DNA of 64,000 bases, taken from assembly GCA_964474045.1 (NCBI GenBank), contig CAYYRC010000005.1, positions 1-64,000 of the forward strand, in the 5' to 3' direction. Of the stretch, positions 42,568 through 50,836 are shown in pieces. The translations under genes were made by a program, and so were the position numbers. Origin of the DNA: JACJWR01 sp964474045. Lineage in GTDB: Bacteria; Actinomycetota; Actinomycetes; S36-B12; UBA10799. The stretch's first letter is position 1; the number at the start of each line of letters is the position of its first letter. Under the pieces are notes generated by a model, which made no database searches, was not told where the DNA came from, and saw only the letters and a list, made by a program, of their open reading frames with translations.

Positions 42568-44712
42568 CTATCCGCCCCGCGCCGTGGTCGGCTGTTCCAG
42601 CGCCTGCAGCACCACCACCGACTTGGCCGCCACCTCGATCGCATCCCCAGCCGACCAAACGTGGGGCTGGCCGTCCCTGGGCCACTCGGCGGTGTCGAGC
42701 ACCTCGACCCACTGCTGGACCGATCCCTCCCCGGGCACGATGCACGTCTCCGGGCCCTCCGAGGCGTTGAACACCAGGGCGAACGACGAGTCCGCCAGCG
42801 CCCGGCCGAACTCGTCGGCCTCGTCGAGGGCCTGGCCGTTGAGCACGACGATCACCGTCTTGGCGTAGCCGACGTGCCAGTCATCCACGGTCATGGGCTG
42901 CGCGTCGGGGCGCAGCCAGCTGATGTCGGGGACGTCCTGCCACTCCGTGATCTGCTGGCCGTTGAAGAACTTGCGGCGGCGGAAGATCGGGTGCTCGGAG
43001 CGGACCCGGATGAGCAGGCGGGTGAACTCCAACAGGTCCTGGTCGGCGTTCTCCCAGTCCACCCAGGTGATCGGGTTGTCCTGGCAGTAGCCGTTGTTGT
43101 TGCCGAGCTGGGTGCGCCCGAGCTCGTCGCCGTGGGCGATCATCGGCACGCCCTGGCTCAGCAGCAGGGTGGTGAGGAAGTTGCGCTGCTGGCGCGCCCG
43201 GAGCTCCAACACCTCCGGGTCGTCGGTCTCGCCCTCCACGCCGCAGTTCCAGGACCTGTTGTGGCTCTCGCCGTCGCGGTTGTTCTCGCCGTTGGCCTCG
43301 TTGTGCTTGGCGTTGTAAGACACCAGGTCGCGCAGGGTGAACCCGTCGTGGGCGACGATGAAGTTGATCGAGGCGTGCGGGCTCCGGCCGTCGTGCAGGT
43401 AGAGGTCCGAGGATCCCGTCAGCCGGGAGGCGAACTCCGGCATCGCCGCGTACTCGCCGCGCCAGTAGTCCCGCACCGTGTCGCGGTACTTGCCGTTCCA
43501 CTCGGTCCACAGGGCGGGGAAATTGCCCACCTGGTAGCCGCCCTCGCCCAGGTCCCAAGGCTCCGCGATGAGCTTGACCTGCGACACCACCGGATCCTGC
43601 TGCACCAGCTCGAAGAACGTCGACAGCTTGTCCACCGCGTGGAACTCCCGCGCCAGGCTGGCGGCGAGGTCGAACCGGAAGCCGTCCACGTGCATCTCGG
43701 TCACCCAGTACCGCAGCGAGTCCATGATCAGCTGCAGCGAGTGCGGGTTGCGGACGTTGACCGAGTTGCCCGTACCGGTGGTGTCGAAGTAGAACTCGGG
43801 CTCGGACTCGACCAGCCGGTAGTAGGCGGGGTTCTCGATCCCCCGGAACGAGATCGTGGGGCCCAGGTGGTTGCCCTCCGCGGTGTGGTTGTAGACCACG
43901 TCCAGGATGACCTCGATGCCGGCGACGTGGAGTTGCCGGACCATCCCCTTGAACTCCGAGACCTGCTCGCCGAGCGTGCCCGTGGCCGCATACTCGTTGT
44001 GCGGGGCGAAGAAGCCGATGGTGTTGTAGCCCCAGTAGTTGCGCTTGCCCTGGCGGGCCAGGAAGTCGTCCTGGACGAACTGGTGGATGGGCATGAGCTC
44101 CACGGCGGTCACGCCCAGGGTGCGGAAGTAGTCGATCATCGCGGGGTGCGCGAGGCCGGCGTAGGTCCCGCGCAGCTGCGGCGGGACCTCGGGGTGCTGC
44201 ATCGTCATGCCCTTGACATGCGCCTCGTAGATCACGGTCTCGTTGTAGGGCCGATCGATGCGGCGGTCGCCGCGCCAGTCGAAGTAGGGGCTGACGACGA
44301 CGCCGAGCATGGTGTGGCCCAGCGAGTCGGAGTCGTCCGGCTCGTTGGGCTCGTCGAATCGGTGGCCGAACACCGACTGGTCGCCGTCGGTCATCCCGTG
44401 CACGGCGCGGGCGTAGGGGTCGAGCAGCAGCTTCGCCGGGTTGTACCGCTGGCCGTTCTCCGGATCCCAGGGACCGTAGACGCGATAGCCGTAAAGCTGT
44501 CCGGGACCGATCATCGGCAGGTAGGTGTGCCAGACTCCCGCCGCCTTCTCGGACAGGGGGATTCGCGTCTCCTGGCCCTCATCGGAGACCAGGCACAACT
44601 CCACCGCATCGGCCACCCCCGCGTAGAGCGCGAAGTTGGTGCCCACACCGTCGTACGTCGCCCCGAGCGGATACGGCCGCCCGGGCCATTGCAGTCCAGC
44701 TTGGAAAGGCAC
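42568..44712 (-). CDS. glgX: Glycogen debranching enzyme GlgX
   Basis: About 714 aa, GH13. An N-terminal carbohydrate-binding module (PLGATYDGVGTNFALYAGVA) precedes the TIM barrel. The catalytic triad is visible as FRFDLAASLAREF (Asp), KLIAEPWDLGEGG (Glu) and FIVAHDGFTLRDL (Asp). It trims alpha-1,6 branches from phosphorylase-limit glycogen. The GTG at 44712 is chosen for its GGAGG ribosome site six bases away. It belongs functionally with glgC/glgM, 42 kb away. Confidence 0.95.
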   Translation of the reverse strand: MPFQAGLQWPGRPYPLGATYDGVGTNFALYAGVADAVELCLVSDEGQETRIPLSEKAAGVWHTYLPMIGPGQLYGYRVYGPWDPENGQRYNPAKLLLDPYARAVHGMTDGDQSVFGHRFDEPNEPDDSDSLGHTMLGVVVSPYFDWRGDRRIDRPYNETVIYEAHVKGMTMQHPEVPPQLRGTYAGLAHPAMIDYFRTLGVTAVELMPIHQFVQDDFLARQGKRNYWGYNTIGFFAPHNEYAATGTLGEQVSEFKGMVRQLHVAGIEVILDVVYNHTAEGNHLGPTISFRGIENPAYYRLVESEPEFYFDTTGTGNSVNVRNPHSLQLIMDSLRYWVTEMHVDGFRFDLAASLAREFHAVDKLSTFFELVQQDPVVSQVKLIAEPWDLGEGGYQVGNFPALWTEWNGKYRDTVRDYWRGEYAAMPEFASRLTGSSDLYLHDGRSPHASINFIVAHDGFTLRDLVSYNAKHNEANGENNRDGESHNRSWNCGVEGETDDPEVLELRARQQRNFLTTLLLSQGVPMIAHGDELGRTQLGNNNGYCQDNPITWVDWENADQDLLEFTRLLIRVRSEHPIFRRRKFFNGQQITEWQDVPDISWLRPDAQPMTVDDWHVGYAKTVIVVLNGQALDEADEFGRALADSSFALVFNASEGPETCIVPGEGSVQQWVEVLDTAEWPRDGQPHVWSAGDAIEVAAKSVVVLQALEQPTTARGG

Positions 44713-44799
44713 TGAGGACCTCCGATGGTTGCGACCGGATTGCCACGTTAGTGCGCGCGTGCCGTCCAACGCCCATCTACGCCCGCCTATCCTGACCCC

Positions 44800-46596
44800 G
44801 TGGCCGATGCCGAACAGAAGCCGCAGTCGCTGGCGGCGGACCTGCGGGTGCTCGTCGGCACCTCCTGGCGGCTGAGCCCGCGGAACCTGATCGTGCAGCT
44901 GGCGCTGCTGCTGGTGGCCGGCCTGATCGGCGGCGCCTCGCTGCTGCTGCTCATCCCCATCGTCAACTCGCTGGCCAACCCCGGCTCCCGCATCGAGCTG
45001 CCGGGGCTGGGGGCCGTCGATGTGTCCGGGGTGCCGCTATGGCAGCTGCTGGCCGTGTTCGTGGCCTTCACCGCGATGGCCGCCCTGGTCCAGCGGCAGT
45101 CGTCGGTGAACGCGGTGGCGCAGCAGCAGGTGATCGTGGACCAGCTGCGCCAGCAGGCCTTCGCGGCGATCCTGCGCGCTCGTTGGACGTTCGTGCTGTC
45201 GCGTCGGCGCAGCGACATCATCGAGGTCGTGACCATCGGCGCGACCCGCACCGGGCTGGCGTACCAGCAGCTGGTGCGCCTCGCCGTCTCGGTCGTCATC
45301 TTCCTCACCACTTCGGCGGTGGCGCTCATCGTGTCGCCGAAGGTCACCGCGGTCGCCCTGGTGGGCATGGCGGTCCTGGGCGTCGCCCAGTCGCGGGCCG
45401 TCGCGCCGGCGCACCGGATGGGCCGGACCTTCGGCCAGCGCAACCGCGACCTGCAGGCGGTACTCACCGACTCCATGGACTCGCTGCGGCTCGTGCGCGC
45501 GCACGATGCCGACGAGGTGTGGGCAGGGCGCCTCTCCGAGGCCTTCAGCGACACCCGGCAGATCCAGATCGCCAACGCCCGGCGCAGCGCAACGGTGTCG
45601 GCGACGTCGTCGGTGGGGCTGGCGCTGGCCGCCTCGGCGTTGATCCTGGTGTCGGTGTGGGCCGGGGTGGAGCCCGCCGGCATCGCGCTGATCCTGGTGC
45701 TGGTAGCCAGGATGGCCAGCCAGGTGCAGGCCGCCGCCACCACGACCGTGACACTCGCCAACGCGCTGCCGGCCGTCGGCGACCTGACGGCGCTGACCAG
45801 AGCCGCGGCGGCGGCCGCCGAGGCCCCGGAGGCCCCGGAGGCCCCCGCTCGCGACGGCGAGGGGCGCTCCGGCACCAGCCGCTCGGACGTCCTCGCGCGC
45901 GATGACGCAGCAGCCCTGGTGGAGTTCCGCGACGTGACCTTCAAGTACCCCGGCGGACGCGGTCTGCAGCAGATCGGATTCTCGGTTCCCCGCGGCGACA
46001 TCACCGCGCTGACCGGGCACTCCGGGTCCGGCAAGTCCACGACGGCCGACCTGGTGCTCGGGCTGCTGCGACCGGATTCGGGGCAGGTGCTGGTCGATGG
46101 CGAGCCGCTGGCGCCGAGCGACTACCGCTGGTGGCGTCGGCATGTGGCCTACGTGCCGCAGGAGACGGTGCTCGTCCCGGGCACCCTGCGGGACAACCTG
46201 GTGTGGTCGGTGCGCGGGACCGTGGGCGACGAGGACTGTTGGCAGGCCCTGGACCGGGCGGCGGCAGGGTTCGCCCGCGAGCTGCCGCAGGGCCTCGACA
46301 CGATCCTCGGGGACCGCGGGGTGCGGCTGTCCGGGGGCGAGCGCCAGCGGGTGGCGATCGCCCGGGCCCTACTGCGCGATCCGGCGCTGCTGGTCCTCGA
46401 TGAGGCGACGAGCAGCCTGGACGACGCCACCGAGGCTCAAGTGCTGGAGCTGCTGGCATCGCTCACCCCGGCCATGACCGTGCTGGTCATCGCCCACCGC
46501 GCCTCGACCATCCAGCTGGCCGACCACGTCGTGCGACTCGACGCGGGTCGGGTCGTCACCGCCCGTCCGGCCGGGGGTACCGGCAGTGAGGGTTAG
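44800..46596 (+). CDS. ABC exporter, fused permease-ATPase, paralogue 1
   Basis: A 598-aa half-exporter: six membrane helices (residues ~25-320) and a C-terminal ATPase with Walker A GHSGSGKSTT, signature LSGGERQRVAIARAL and Walker B LLVLDEATSSLDD, all intact. A ~25-residue Ala/Glu/Pro linker joins the halves. Its close paralogue lies 1.4 kb further on. It could act as a homodimer or pair with that paralogue. It opens the RRE/kinase/ATP-grasp locus and probably exports its product. The GTG is six bases after TATCCT. Its stop abuts that of the PqqD-like gene (TAG|CTA). Confidence 0.88.
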   Translation: MADAEQKPQSLAADLRVLVGTSWRLSPRNLIVQLALLLVAGLIGGASLLLLIPIVNSLANPGSRIELPGLGAVDVSGVPLWQLLAVFVAFTAMAALVQRQSSVNAVAQQQVIVDQLRQQAFAAILRARWTFVLSRRRSDIIEVVTIGATRTGLAYQQLVRLAVSVVIFLTTSAVALIVSPKVTAVALVGMAVLGVAQSRAVAPAHRMGRTFGQRNRDLQAVLTDSMDSLRLVRAHDADEVWAGRLSEAFSDTRQIQIANARRSATVSATSSVGLALAASALILVSVWAGVEPAGIALILVLVARMASQVQAAATTTVTLANALPAVGDLTALTRAAAAAAEAPEAPEAPARDGEGRSGTSRSDVLARDDAAALVEFRDVTFKYPGGRGLQQIGFSVPRGDITALTGHSGSGKSTTADLVLGLLRPDSGQVLVDGEPLAPSDYRWWRRHVAYVPQETVLVPGTLRDNLVWSVRGTVGDEDCWQALDRAAAGFARELPQGLDTILGDRGVRLSGGERQRVAIARALLRDPALLVLDEATSSLDDATEAQVLELLASLTPAMTVLVIAHRASTIQLADHVVRLDAGRVVTARPAGGTGSEG

Positions 46597-46896
46597 CTAG
46601 CGCAGCTCGATCAGGCCGGCGGCGGCCAGCGCCTCGATGAACTCCAGCGAATCCGTCCGAATCCGCTCCGGGTCGGTGTCTGCGTGATCGGCCTGCAGCT
46701 GCGCGATGATCTGGTCGACCGACCGCTCACCGTCGATCAGCGACCACACGGGGTTGCCGGAGCCCTGCAGACCGTAGTACGAGAAATCGGACGGGCTGAG
46801 CAGGATCGTCTCCTCGTCGACCTCTGCGGCCACCGTCCCGACGGTGAGAGTCGGGACGTGGGAGCCCAGAACGATGATCTCGGTGGTGTCTGCCAT
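46597..46896 (-). CDS. PqqD-like protein (RiPP recognition element, lasso B1 type)
   Basis: A 99-aa protein with the PqqD pattern: three short strands (VPTLTVGTVAAEVDEETILL), then FSYYGLQGSGNPVWSLIDGE and three helices ending LEFIEALAAAGLIEL. PqqD/RRE domains bind leader peptides and present them to modifying enzymes; in lasso clusters the stand-alone form is B1. It lies directly downstream of the glycosyltransferase gene but also has its own TAGACT box six bases before the ATG. Similar small proteins occur in HprK-related systems whose substrate is not a known peptide. Confidence 0.85.
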   Translation of the reverse strand: MADTTEIIVLGSHVPTLTVGTVAAEVDEETILLSPSDFSYYGLQGSGNPVWSLIDGERSVDQIIAQLQADHADTDPERIRTDSLEFIEALAAAGLIELR

Positions 46897-46905
46897 GATC
46901 GGAGT

Positions 46906-47991
46906 CTAACCAGCCGGGTCGGCTGGACAGGCGGCTGTCGCGTCGCCGTGTTCGTGCTCGACCCCCGCGCGGTCCTTTTGGCGCTGGCGGCCGGTGTGCT
47001 CCACCTCGCGGCTCAGCAGCCATTCGTCGAGCCCCGGCAGGAAGTCCTGAGCATCCACCCGGCGCCCGGCCGCGTAGGCATCGCCGGCGGCCACCAACGC
47101 CGCAGGGACCAGCGGATCCAGCCGTGCCTCCGCCCAGGCCCGCAGCGCCCGCAGGTGCTCGCCCGGCAGCATCGGCCCGCACACACGCAGGTCGCAGTCG
47201 CGCGCCAGCTGCAGCAGCCACGGCTCTGGCTCGCGGTACGTGGCGATCCACCATCCCGCGTGGTGCACCCCCGCCGAGAGCATCAGCTCCAGGTGCGCCG
47301 CCATCATGACGCGCTCGTCCCAGACCTCTCGCATATTGCGCAGCTTCCACTCGGTCTGCTCGCCCGTCCCGGTCATGGTCACGTGGATGCCGAACGTGCG
47401 CTCCTTGTCGATGAGCGGCGAGCGGAAGCGCACGCCGCTCGGCGAGCGACCCTTCATCTGACCCGCCGTGGCCACCGAGGGCGCCGCCACAACGTAGGGG
47501 CGCCGGGTCCGCGCATCGGGGTCGCGCAGGCCCGCAAGGGACTCGTTCCAGCAGCAATGGATACTGCGCGCGCGCCTGTCGACACCCCCATACAGCGGCA
47601 CCAGGCCCAGTCGGGCCGGCTCCTCAAGGCCCTCTGCCAGCCGTTCCTGGACCAGTTCGGCGTCCAGGAACTCGTCGGCATCGAGCATGAGCACAAAGCG
47701 CTCCGGGTCCTCGAAGGCGAGCACGGGCAGGCAGGAGTCGCGCTGGATCCGCTCGCGCTGCCACATCTCCTCGCCGGCCAGGTCCGTGGTGATCACCCGC
47801 AGCCGGGGCTTGGTCAGGCCCAGCAGGTCGCGCCAGCCCGAGCGCAGCGGCCGGCGCGGCTGGCCGGAGATGGTCTCCGTGCCCTCGGTCAGCAGCAGGT
47901 CGCACCAACGCGACAACTGGCGCAGGTTGGTCAGCGTGAGCGGCGTCGGATCGGCCACCATCACCACGGCGAGGGGGCGCTGATCCGTCAC
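46906..47991 (-). CDS. GT17-like glycosyltransferase
   Basis: About 361 aa. Segments LLLTEGTETISGQPRRPL, EMWQRERIQRDSCL and FVLMLDADEFLDAELVQ follow the GT17 pattern (E..T.SG.PKPL; WxRE..QR; DxDE), the family of beta-1,4-N-acetylglucosaminyltransferases. The DADEF acidic cluster would bind the metal and nucleotide sugar. Donor and acceptor are unknown. The GTG start is six bases after a TAGGCT box. It is divergent from ABC exporter 2 and is followed 9 bp later by the PqqD-like gene, so glycosylation is probably part of the pathway. A generic GT2 call is the alternative. Confidence 0.7.
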   Translation of the reverse strand: MTDQRPLAVVMVADPTPLTLTNLRQLSRWCDLLLTEGTETISGQPRRPLRSGWRDLLGLTKPRLRVITTDLAGEEMWQRERIQRDSCLPVLAFEDPERFVLMLDADEFLDAELVQERLAEGLEEPARLGLVPLYGGVDRRARSIHCCWNESLAGLRDPDARTRRPYVVAAPSVATAGQMKGRSPSGVRFRSPLIDKERTFGIHVTMTGTGEQTEWKLRNMREVWDERVMMAAHLELMLSAGVHHAGWWIATYREPEPWLLQLARDCDLRVCGPMLPGEHLRALRAWAEARLDPLVPAALVAAGDAYAAGRRVDAQDFLPGLDEWLLSREVEHTGRQRQKDRAGVEHEHGDATAACPADPAG

Positions 47992-48033
47992 GGCGCCAGC
48001 CTACGCGGGCAGCACGGTTGCTACCGTCATGCC
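47992..48033. promoter_or_regulatory. 42-bp back-to-back leaderless promoters between the GT17-like and ABC exporter 2 genes
   Basis: TAGGCT on the minus strand (48003-47998) and TACCGT on the plus strand (48022-48027) each end six bases before a GTG start. Only 18 bases separate the two -10 boxes, so the promoters must share DNA and may exclude each other. Confidence 0.55.
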
Positions 48034-49884
48034 GTGTTCAGGCCTGCCGCTCAGCCCAGCGCCCAGGTCATCGCCAACGCCGAACAGGTCGTCCTCAGCG
48101 GCAAGCCGAGCGGTCTGTTGGCTGATGCCAAGGCACTGACGCGCGCGGCCTGGCGGCTCAGCCCGGGACGCTTCACGCTGCAGGGGATCTTCCTGGTGTT
48201 CGGCGGCTTCATCGGGGGTGTGAGCCTGCTGCTCCTCATCCCCATCATCAACTCGGTGGCGAAACCGGACGGCAAGCTCGAGGTGCCGGGTGTCGGCTCG
48301 GTGTCGATCGGCGGCATCCCGCTGTGGGCGCTGCTGACGGCGTTCGTGTTGCTCACGCTCATCCAGGGCCTGATCCAGCGCGCCAGCGCCATCAACTCGG
48401 CCCGGTTCCAGCCGATGCTCGTCGACACCTTGCGGCACCAGGCCTTCGTCGCCGTGCTGGACGCCCGATGGACCTTCGTGCTGGGCCGGCGCAAGACCGA
48501 CATCATCGCAATCGTGACGGCCGGCGCCAGTCGTTGCGGGGCGGCGCTGCAGCAGCTGTTGACCGGCGCAGTGGGAATCATCACCGCCTTGGTGACCGCT
48601 GCTGTCGCCTTCTGGGTCGCACCCGGGGTCACCGCGATCGCCCTGGTCGGCGTGCTGATCCTGGCGGGCATCCAGGTGGCGACCATCCGGCCGTCGTATC
48701 GGCTGGGCGTGGAGTTCTCAGGCCAGAGCCGTAACCTGCAGGCCGTCATGCAGGACTCCCTGGACTCGTTGCGGCTGGTGCGCGCCCACCACGCGTCCGC
48801 GGTCTGGGTGGAGCAACTGGCCGACGCCTTCACCGTGACCCGCGAGGTCCAGGTGGAGCAGGCCCGCCGCACCTCCACGATCAGCGTGTTCTCATCGGTG
48901 GCCCTGGCCGCCGCCGCCGCGGCGCTGGTGCAGGTCTCGGTGTGGATGCACGTGCCGGCGACGTCCATCGTGGTCATCCTGCTGCTGGTGGCGCGGCTCG
49001 CGCGACAGGTGCAGGGGCTGGTCGGCACCGGGGCGCAGCTGGCCAATTCGCTGCCCGCCGTCCAGGAGCTCGCCGAGCTCACGACGGACGCCCGAGCCGC
49101 CGTCGAGGTACCGCCCAACTCCGGTACGCGGACGGGAGAGCTGTCCGCGGCGGTGGATCTGCCGCTCATAGCCTTCCGCGATGTCACCTACACCTACCCG
49201 AACAGCGACAACGGGGTCCGCGGCATCTGCTTCACCGTGCCCCGGGGAGACATCACCGTGCTGGTCGGCCCGTCCGGCGCCGGCAAGTCGACGACCGCGG
49301 ACCTCGCCCTGGGGCTGCTGGAACCCGAGTCGGGCGCGATCGAGATCGACGGGACGGCCCTCACCGCAGGCGATCTGCCCTGGTGGCGCTCGCATGTGGC
49401 ATACGTGCCGCAGGAGACCGTGCTGGTGCCCGGCTCGCTGCGCGAGAACCTCGTGTGGTCCGTGCCCGGCGGCGCCACCGATGCGCAATGCTGGGAGGCG
49501 CTGGACCGAGCAGCGGCGGACTTCGCCCGCGACCTGCCCGACGGCCTGGACACGGTCCTCGGGGATCGTGGGATTCGGCTGTCCGGGGGCGAGCGGCAGC
49601 GGGTCGCGATCGCCCGCGCACTGCTGCGCACGCCGGCGCTGCTGGTGCTCGACGAGGCGACCAGCAGCTTGGACGACGACGCCGAGTCCGCAGTCATCGG
49701 CCTCATGACCAGCCTTGCCCCGCATGTGACGGTGCTGATGATCGCCCACCGGCAGTCGACGATCGACGCCGCCAGCTACGTCGTCCACTTCGATGATGGG
49801 AGGGTGCTGGGCACGACGACGCACGCCGCTCCCGGCCCCCTACGATCTGCTCATGACCACGCCGACGCCGCAGCCGCAGACTGA
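48034..49884 (+). CDS. ABC exporter, fused permease-ATPase, paralogue 2
   Basis: About 616 aa, closely related to paralogue 1 through both the membrane part (SLLLLIPIINSVAKPDGKLEV) and the ATPase. Walker A GPSGAGKSTT, signature LSGGERQRVAIARAL and Walker B LLVLDEATSSLDD are intact. The GTG at 48034 lies six bases after TACCGT; the frame is open far upstream but that part is the shadow of the GT17-like gene. Its last 32 bases overlap the HprK-like gene, so it heads a tightly coupled run of four or five genes. The exported substrate is unknown. Confidence 0.88.
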   Translation: MFRPAAQPSAQVIANAEQVVLSGKPSGLLADAKALTRAAWRLSPGRFTLQGIFLVFGGFIGGVSLLLLIPIINSVAKPDGKLEVPGVGSVSIGGIPLWALLTAFVLLTLIQGLIQRASAINSARFQPMLVDTLRHQAFVAVLDARWTFVLGRRKTDIIAIVTAGASRCGAALQQLLTGAVGIITALVTAAVAFWVAPGVTAIALVGVLILAGIQVATIRPSYRLGVEFSGQSRNLQAVMQDSLDSLRLVRAHHASAVWVEQLADAFTVTREVQVEQARRTSTISVFSSVALAAAAAALVQVSVWMHVPATSIVVILLLVARLARQVQGLVGTGAQLANSLPAVQELAELTTDARAAVEVPPNSGTRTGELSAAVDLPLIAFRDVTYTYPNSDNGVRGICFTVPRGDITVLVGPSGAGKSTTADLALGLLEPESGAIEIDGTALTAGDLPWWRSHVAYVPQETVLVPGSLRENLVWSVPGGATDAQCWEALDRAAADFARDLPDGLDTVLGDRGIRLSGGERQRVAIARALLRTPALLVLDEATSSLDDDAESAVIGLMTSLAPHVTVLMIAHRQSTIDAASYVVHFDDGRVLGTTTHAAPGPLRSAHDHADAAAAD

Positions 49885-50836
49885 GGCCGGCGGCGTGCCG
49901 CCCGCGCCGCCCGCGCCGCCCGCGCCGCCGGAGCCGCCCAGCCTCGATCGCTCCGGCGACACCTGGATCGGCCTCCTGCCTGGCCTGGGGGCGGTGCGGA
50001 TCGCCCCCGACGGCGGCATCGAGGTCACGGTCGAGCCCGCGGCGACGGCGACGACGCACGGCGCCGCGCACCCCGATGCGGGCGAGAGCGAGGAGTTGCG
50101 CGCGGCGGCGCTGCGCCACGGCTGGGCCGAGGGCCTGTCCTGGGCCCGCCGCGGCTACCGGCTGGCCGCCGGCGCCGCTGTCTGCGCACCCGGGGACGAA
50201 CGTCGCTGCCTGGTTCTGGCCGGGGATCCCCACGACACGGCGATCGTGCTCATCCAACTGGTCAACCGGGGCTGGACGGTCATGGGCGACAAGTACACCC
50301 CCACGCGATGGGTCGATGGCACGCTCGTCGCCTCGGCGCGCTCGGCGCCGCTGCTGATGGCGGCACGACGCCTGGCCAAGGCCGACCTGGAGGGCTTCAA
50401 AGTGCGTGCCCACACCGACGCGCGCGCCGTGGAGCTGCCGCGCGCGCTGGGAACCCGGGAAGTGGCGGCCTTCTGCTCGCTGCGCATGCGCAAGCCCGAC
50501 GAGGAGGTGCTGGAGGTGCTGACCGGGGCGCAGCGCTTCGAGGCGTCCGCGTCGATCATGCTCGGCGGCGCGCTGTACCCGGCCTCGACCGACGCGGAAA
50601 CCGAGGAGGAAGAGGACCTGGCTGCGGAAGCAGGGGACCCGGAGCCCACGGGGGGCGAAGAACTCAGCACCGAGGACCGCGCCCGGCTGGCGGCGGAGGC
50701 CATGGCCGAGCAGCTGCGGCTGGTGGCCATCCCGCAGCTCCGGCTGTCCCTGGACAGCACGACCGCCGAGGACGACACCGGTCGCCTGTGCGCCTGGTGG
50801 GACGAGGCGCTCGCCGCACCCACGGAGGCATCGTGA
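49853..50836 (+). CDS. HprK-like protein with no P-loop (probable pseudokinase)
   Basis: A 327-aa protein. After an (APP)n-rich N-terminus comes a region with the HprK/PEPCK-like layout: RCLVLAGDPHDTAIVLIQ near residue 122, then GWTVMGDKYTPTRWVDGT, SARSAPLLM and helices. The position of the Walker A loop (GxxGxGKS) reads GDPHDTA, so the nucleotide-binding Lys/Ser are missing. The DD of active relatives is GDKY. It sits next to an intact HprK-like domain (next gene) and overlaps it by 4 bp, suggesting a catalytic/non-catalytic pair. Assignment rests on pattern only; the first ~100 residues are unrecognised. Confidence 0.55.
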   Translation: MTTPTPQPQTEAGGVPPAPPAPPAPPEPPSLDRSGDTWIGLLPGLGAVRIAPDGGIEVTVEPAATATTHGAAHPDAGESEELRAAALRHGWAEGLSWARRGYRLAAGAAVCAPGDERRCLVLAGDPHDTAIVLIQLVNRGWTVMGDKYTPTRWVDGTLVASARSAPLLMAARRLAKADLEGFKVRAHTDARAVELPRALGTREVAAFCSLRMRKPDEEVLEVLTGAQRFEASASIMLGGALYPASTDAETEEEEDLAAEAGDPEPTGGEELSTEDRARLAAEAMAEQLRLVAIPQLRLSLDSTTAEDDTGRLCAWWDEALAAPTEAS

